From: Sulfurimicrobium sp964552675
GTDB taxonomy: Bacteria > Pseudomonadota > Gammaproteobacteria > Burkholderiales > Sulfuricellaceae
Length of the DNA stretch: 30,988 nucleotides
Assembly (NCBI GenBank): GCA_964552675.1
Contig: CAZKHJ010000030.1
Location: forward strand, 1-30,988
Reading direction: 5' to 3'
Part shown: positions 27,235 to 30,988 of the stretch, in pieces
Numbering within the stretch: the stretch's first letter is position 1
Layout: each line of letters begins with the position of its first letter
Program-made: the position numbers and the translations under genes
Notes under the pieces: generated by a model
The model's input: only the letters and a program-made list of their open reading frames with translations
Database searches by the model: none
Told to the model about the DNA's origin: nothing

Positions 27235-27280
27235 GAAGGCCATCACCCACCATGATTGGGAGAATTCAGTGATGGCCTTC
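27235..27280 (-). terminator. Hairpin overlapping the 3' end of the efflux outer-membrane gene
   Basis: GAAGGCCATCAC (27235-27246) and GTGATGGCCTTC (27269-27280) are perfect 12-bp inverted arms with a 22-base loop, in which CCCA/TGGG may pair further. On the minus strand the first arm encodes the last residues EGHH, and the stop codon TGA follows it directly; after the second arm comes TTTCAAG. This is a likely intrinsic terminator for the efflux operon, though the U-tract is short. Confidence 0.6.
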
Positions 27281-28531
27281 GCTCTCATCCTGCCCCAGCG
27301 GCCACAACTGGTGCGTATCGAGCAGCAGGCGGTAATGTGTTTCTGCTGCCTCCAGGCGTGCCAGGCTGGCGGCGAGACGGGCCTCCATGCCCTGGCGGCG
27401 CGCCAGCAGGAGGTCGTTCAGGTTCATCTCGCCCAGCGCATAGGCGCGGGCGATTTTCTCCTCGTTTCGCCCCATCAGCTCGCTCGCAATTTTCGCGCTT
27501 TGCCAGCTGGCGTAAGCCGCCCTCGCGGTGTTGTAGCCGGCGCCGATCTCCGCCTCCAGCCGACGCAGCACCAGCGCTTCCTGCTGCGCCGCCATTTCGG
27601 CGCGGGCGAAGGACTCCACGCTGGCGGCACGGCGCGCGCCACCGGGCAGGGGAATGGAGACGCTCAGCCCGGTCACCCGCTCGCTGCCGTCGCGTTCGGA
27701 GAGATAATGCAGCCCGACCGAGGGGTCGGGCATCTGATCGGCATCGGCGCGCCGGGCGGTGATGTGCGCAATTTTTGTCTCGGCACGGGCCAGCAGCAGT
27801 TCGTGGTTATGATCCAGCCCCAGGTCAAGCCAATAGGCAAGCGCCTCTGGCAAGGGCCGAGGCTCACCGGCAACAGTTTGTTGCGGCAAAACCAAAGTGG
27901 GGAAATGTCGTGCCAAAGCAGTCGCAGCGTTTTCCATACGCAACCGGGCCTGCTGCAGGGAAATTTCCGCCTGCATCAGCGCCGCCTGGGCCAGATCTTC
28001 CTCCAGCCGTGCCGCATCGCCCGCCTTGACGCGACGCGCAACCACGTCGAGCTGTTGTTTGAGTATCTCCACCTGCTGCTGCCATTGTTCGCTCTGGGCG
28101 CGCTCGCGCAGCCAGGTGAACCAGCCTGCAAGCAGCTTGCGCCCTGCTTCGTGCATGGCGTCACCGTGGGCATTGTGCGCCAGAACCACACTCTGCTGCC
28201 CCAAGGCTTCATCGAGTTCGGCCTTGTGCGGCAGACGGAGCGCCCGTTCCAGCCCCACACTCCAGTCGCGCGGCGTTTCGCTGCCATCGCGGAAGCGCCG
28301 CCGCGCCGCGCCGGTACTCAGGCTGAATTCGTGACTGCCGGCCTCCAGCCGCTCACGCACTGCCTCGCCAGCCTGGATACCCGCTTGTGCGGCAAGAACC
28401 GACGGATAATTCTGCAACGCCTGCTGGACAGCCTGTTGTGACGGCAGATCGGGGTATTCCCTGAATTCCCCTGCGGAAGCGGAAGCAGCAAACAAGGCCG
28501 TCATGGCAACGGCCAGCCATTTCAGTCTCAT
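27266..28531 (-). CDS. TolC/CusC-like outer membrane efflux protein
   Basis: 421 residues from the ATG at 28531, with GGGAG six bases upstream. An N-terminal signal peptide (MRLKWLAVAMTALFAASASA, then GEF) directs it to the envelope. The body is the long alpha-helical outer membrane efflux protein repeat, with Ala/Gln/Glu-rich coiled coils (for example LAQAALMQAEISLQQARLR) and two similar halves. There is no lipobox Cys after the signal peptide. Proteins of this kind form the exit duct of tripartite pumps; here the pump is the heavy-metal RND transporter upstream. The start overlaps the DUF3240 gene as ATGA. The open frame extends to 29014 but the extra sequence is the DUF3240 gene read out of frame. 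Confidence 0.9.
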   Translation of the reverse strand: MRLKWLAVAMTALFAASASAGEFREYPDLPSQQAVQQALQNYPSVLAAQAGIQAGEAVRERLEAGSHEFSLSTGAARRRFRDGSETPRDWSVGLERALRLPHKAELDEALGQQSVVLAHNAHGDAMHEAGRKLLAGWFTWLRERAQSEQWQQQVEILKQQLDVVARRVKAGDAARLEEDLAQAALMQAEISLQQARLRMENAATALARHFPTLVLPQQTVAGEPRPLPEALAYWLDLGLDHNHELLLARAETKIAHITARRADADQMPDPSVGLHYLSERDGSERVTGLSVSIPLPGGARRAASVESFARAEMAAQQEALVLRRLEAEIGAGYNTARAAYASWQSAKIASELMGRNEEKIARAYALGEMNLNDLLLARRQGMEARLAASLARLEAAETHYRLLLDTHQLWPLGQDESEGHH

Positions 28532-28839
28532 GCGAATCTCCCGAATTCGTTGATCGGCGCGATCCAGTAGGCGATGTCGCGGCTCGGCAGGGATTCCTTG
28601 AAATGCGCGATCAGCACCTGCGCATCCTCGTGATCCATCACCACTTCCAGCTTCACCCGCCGCGCCCGTCCGCGCACCTGTTCGTTGGCGCTGTGGTAAA
28701 TGGCGGCCTGGCCGTGCCCTTCCACCTCGTAGGTGGTGAAACCACTGGCCAGTTCGGGGTGTTCGAGCAGATGGTCGATCATGTTGTCTTCCAGCCCCTT
28801 GGGGAAAACGATGGTCAGACAGCAATCGAAATTTTTCAT
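28528..28839 (-). CDS. DUF3240 family protein (small, ferredoxin-like/PII-like)
   Basis: 103 residues, no signal peptide. The sequence (CCLTIVFPKGLEDNMIDHLL, GFTTYEVEGHG, RVKLEVVMDHEDA, IAYWIAPINEFG) matches DUF3240 proteins, repeatedly found beside CusA/CzcA-type metal efflux pumps. Alternating strands and helices suggest a PII-like fold, which could sense a metal or nucleotide and regulate the pump, but no function is established to my knowledge. His42, Cys6/Cys7 and other polar residues could bind metal. It sits between the pump gene and the outer-membrane gene and overlaps the latter. Confidence 0.85.
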   Translation of the reverse strand: MKNFDCCLTIVFPKGLEDNMIDHLLEHPELASGFTTYEVEGHGQAAIYHSANEQVRGRARRVKLEVVMDHEDAQVLIAHFKESLPSRDIAYWIAPINEFGRFA

Positions 28840-28857
28840 TTAAAAACCTCAGTCCAT

Positions 28858-28988
28858 AAACGCAAAAGCGCAAAGACGCAAAGAAAACAAGAGCAGGAGG
28901 CTGTTTTGGCACCAATTGGCCTGATGAGAAGCAAAGGGCTCGCAATTTGCTGCTTCCCTTTGTGTCTTTGCGCCTTCGCGGTTCAAAT
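28858..28988. repeat. MITE-like inverted-repeat element between pump and DUF3240 genes
   Basis: GCGCAAAGACGCAAAG (28868-28883) and CTTTGTGTCTTTGCGC (28958-28973) are inverted repeats matching at 15 of 16 positions, about 75 bases apart. Similar G/C-C-A-A-A rich flanks (AACGCAAAA; CCTTCGCGGTT) extend both arms. Such 'gcgcaaagacgcaaag' repeats occur between genes in many environmental bacteria. There is no open frame inside, so it would be non-autonomous. Its boundaries are approximate. Confidence 0.6.
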
Positions 28989-29000
28989 GGCTTTTTATGG

Positions 29001-30988
29001 TCATTTCTTGCCATCCACCACGCCGAACCGCTGATACAGCAACGGCAGAATGATCAGGGTCAACAGGGTCGAACTCAGCAAGCCGCCAACCACCACGATA
29101 GCCAGCGGTTTCTGGATTTCAGAGCCGGGGCCGCTGGCGAACAGCAACGGCACCAGGCCGAAAGCGGTGATGCTGGCGGTCATCATCACCGGCCGCAGGC
29201 GCCGCCGCGCCCCCTCCACCACCACTTCGGCCAGCGCCATGCCCTGCTCGCGCAGCTGGTTGAAATAGCTCACCATCACCACGCCGTTCAGCACCGCGAT
29301 GCCGAGCAGGGCGATAAAGCCGACCGAGGCCGGTACCGAGAGATATTCGCCAGAAAGCCACAAAGCCCACACGCCACCGATCAGGGCGAAGGGGATGTTG
29401 GCGAACACCAGCCAGGCCTGGCGCATCGAGCCGAAGGTGGCGAACAGCAGCAGGTGGATCAGGCCGAGCGCGACCGGCACCACGATGGCCAGGCGCGCCG
29501 CGGCGCGCTGCTGGTTCTCGAACTGGCCGCCCCAGGTGAGGCTGTAGCCGGAGGGCGGCGGCGCCTGTTTCGCCACCGCCTGTTTCGCTTCCTCGACGAA
29601 ACCGACCAGGTCGCGGCCGCGCACGTTGGTTTGCACCACCGCGTAGCGCTGCGAATTCTCGCGCTCGATCTTGACCGGACCGTCGACGCGCTTGAGGCTG
29701 GCCACGCTGGCAAGAGGAACGCTCTGGCCGATAGCATGAGACTCGCGAAGCGAGCCAGCGTCCCTCTCTCCCTTTGGGAGAGGGCCAGGAGAGAGGGGCA
29801 AGGTCAGGCGCAGGTCGGCGAACACCGCCGGGATGTCGCGCACGTTATCGCTGCCGCGCAGCAGCACCGGGGTGCGCCGCACCCCTTCCAGCACGATGCC
29901 CAGGACCTGGCCTTCGAGCTGGGAACGCAGCGTGGCGCCGATCTCGTCCACCGACAGGCCCATGCGTCCGGCGGCAAGGCGGTCGATGTCGATTTTCAGG
30001 TACTGCACCCCCTCGTTCATCACCCGGTACACGTCCTCGCTGCCCTGGATGCCCTTGAGCACGGTTTCGACCTTTTCCGCCTGCTGGTTGAGGGTGGCGA
30101 GATCGGGGCCGAAAATCTTCACTGCCACGTCGCCGCGCACGCCGATGACCATCTCGGAAACGCGCATGTCGATGGGCTGGGTGAAGCTGTGGGCGATGCC
30201 GGGGAAATCCTTGAGCACCTCGCGCAGCTGGTCGGTGAGCCATTCCTTGTCCGGCTTGCGCCACTGGTCGCGTGGCTTGAGGATCAGGAAGGTGTCGGTC
30301 TGGTTGAAGCCCATCGGGTCAAGGCCGAGTTCGTCCGAGCCGACCCGCGCAACGATACCTTTCACCTCCGGCACTTTTTCCATGATGGCGCGCTGGATTT
30401 TCATGTCGAGCTGGAAGCTCTTTTGCAGGTTGATCGAGGGCAGTTTCTCGATACCGATGATGATGTCGCCCTCATCCATCACCGGCATGAAGGTCTTGCC
30501 GATCAGCGGATACACCGCCACGGTCAGGGCCAGCGCCGTCACCGCGCCACTCGCCACCAGCTTGCCGTGCCCGAGCGCCCAGCCCAGCGCGGGCATGTAG
30601 GCCGCAGTAAGCTTTTTCACCAGCCAGGGATCGTCATGGCCGCCTTCTTTCAGCATATAGGAAGACAGCACCGGAATCACGGTGAGCGACAGGATCAGCG
30701 AACCGGCCAGGGCGAACACGATGGTCAGCGCCACCGGGATGAACAGCTTGCCCTCCAGCCCCTGCAGGGTGAGCAGCGGCAAAAACACCACGATGATGAT
30801 CACCACGCCCGAAGCCACCGGCATCACCACTTCCTTGACCGCCCGGTAGATCACGTGCAGGTGCGGGATGTTCTTGGCGCTGCGGTCGTGGGCGAGATGG
30901 GAAACGACGTTTTCCACCACCACCACGGCGGCGTCCACCAGCATGCCGATGGCGATGGCCAGGCCGCCCAGGCTCATCAGGTTGGCGG
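29001..30988 (-). CDS. Heavy-metal efflux RND transporter, CusA/CzcA family (partial)
   Basis: The C-terminal two thirds, at least 662 residues; the frame runs off the right end of the window. The inner-membrane pump exports metal ions using the proton gradient. GGLAIAIGMLVDAAVVVVEN is the TM4 signature of the heavy-metal RND branch, and its AIG-LVDAA form is nearer CusA (monovalent Cu/Ag) than the DFG form of CzcA, so the metal is uncertain. TM segments, the large periplasmic loop (VRDIPAVFADLRL; VASLKRVDGPVKIERENSQR) and the C-terminal TM bundle are visible. A palindromic element in frame adds about 22 residues (LSPGPLPKGERDAGSLRESH) between LTLP and GQSVP. The membrane-fusion subunit is presumably upstream, outside the window. 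Confidence 0.93.
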   Translation of the reverse strand, partial: ANLMSLGGLAIAIGMLVDAAVVVVENVVSHLAHDRSAKNIPHLHVIYRAVKEVVMPVASGVVIIIVVFLPLLTLQGLEGKLFIPVALTIVFALAGSLILSLTVIPVLSSYMLKEGGHDDPWLVKKLTAAYMPALGWALGHGKLVASGAVTALALTVAVYPLIGKTFMPVMDEGDIIIGIEKLPSINLQKSFQLDMKIQRAIMEKVPEVKGIVARVGSDELGLDPMGFNQTDTFLILKPRDQWRKPDKEWLTDQLREVLKDFPGIAHSFTQPIDMRVSEMVIGVRGDVAVKIFGPDLATLNQQAEKVETVLKGIQGSEDVYRVMNEGVQYLKIDIDRLAAGRMGLSVDEIGATLRSQLEGQVLGIVLEGVRRTPVLLRGSDNVRDIPAVFADLRLTLPLSPGPLPKGERDAGSLRESHAIGQSVPLASVASLKRVDGPVKIERENSQRYAVVQTNVRGRDLVGFVEEAKQAVAKQAPPPSGYSLTWGGQFENQQRAAARLAIVVPVALGLIHLLLFATFGSMRQAWLVFANIPFALIGGVWALWLSGEYLSVPASVGFIALLGIAVLNGVVMVSYFNQLREQGMALAEVVVEGARRRLRPVMMTASITAFGLVPLLFASGPGSEIQKPLAIVVVGGLLSSTLLTLIILPLLYQRFGVVDGKK
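29731..29798. repeat. Palindromic repeat element inserted in frame in the RND pump gene
   Basis: The segment holds two palindromes: CTCGC-GAA-GCGAG (29742-29754) and CTCTCCC-TTT-GGGAGAG (29766-29782), with an outer GGAGAGAGGGG (29788-29798) able to pair with TCCCTCTCTCC (29761-29771). This is the kind of REP-like element usually seen between genes. Here it is read through, coding for about 22 residues at a place where related pumps have LP followed directly by a short Gly-containing turn and SVPL. The ends are estimated from protein comparison from memory. Confidence 0.65.

Noticed and set aside
28532..29014. N-terminal extension of the outer-membrane efflux protein
   Set aside because: The added residues are the DUF3240 gene and repeat element read in another frame; a signal peptide and GGGAG mark the true start at 28531.
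29731..29798. Frameshift or assembly error in the RND pump
   Set aside because: The frame is continuous with conserved pump sequence on both sides, and the extra bases form clear palindromes, which fits a real insertion better.

Overview
The window looks like a chromosomal segment of a betaproteobacterium. The gene content resembles the Nitrosomonadales (Sulfuricella/Gallionella-like lineages), but this is inferred from family and gene-order recognition, not from a marker gene. Base composition is GC-rich with dense coding on both strands. No rRNA, tRNA, CRISPR array or complete transposase is visible, and no gene-free stretch exceeds about 160 bases.

Positions 1-8941 (+ strand) are a signalling block. 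It holds the tail of a methyl-accepting chemotaxis protein, then cheR-cheD-cheB. A STAS anti-sigma-factor antagonist and a large response regulator/PP2C phosphatase/HATPase protein follow, together forming a partner-switching module. Next come a NarX-type histidine kinase with a cysteine-containing PAS domain, its NarL-type response regulator, and a degenerate EAL-HDOD protein.

Positions 8999-11378 (- strand) carry surE-pcm-nlpD, the cluster that in many proteobacteria precedes rpoS; here rpoS does not follow. Pyruvate phosphate dikinase (+) comes next, then a 1175-residue MHYT/Cache-like/PAS/GGDEF/EAL c-di-GMP enzyme (-).

Positions 17932-20712 (- strand) read, in transcription order: histone-deacetylase-like deacetylase, hypoxanthine phosphoribosyltransferase, methylthioadenosine/methylthioinosine phosphorylase, peptide deformylase. 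The deacetylase is divergent from a Pat/PatZ-type protein lysine acetyltransferase (20809-23487, +), so writer and eraser candidates share one promoter region.

Positions 23535-24780 (- strand) are a small toxin-antitoxin island. It has an intact Phd-VapC pair and a COG4190-type antitoxin/regulator preceded by what looks like a 31-codon stub of its toxin.

Positions 24935-26670 (+ strand) hold mtnA (methylthioribose-1-phosphate isomerase) overlapping a class II aldolase that keeps all FucA metal and catalytic residues. With the phosphorylase and hpt 5 kb away, this suggests a short 'DHAP shunt' for methylthioadenosine and/or 5'-deoxyadenosine instead of the full methionine salvage pathway. The phosphorylase carries Asn/Ala where adenine-specific enzymes have Asp/Asp, so it probably acts on methylthioinosine and feeds hypoxanthine to the adjacent Hpt.

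Positions 26672-30988 (- strand) contain a low-molecular-weight tyrosine phosphatase and a heavy-metal RND efflux operon (pump, DUF3240 protein, TolC-like outer-membrane protein). Two repeat-like elements sit in this operon: a MITE-like inverted repeat between pump and DUF3240 gene, and a palindromic element inserted in frame within the pump gene, adding about 22 residues.
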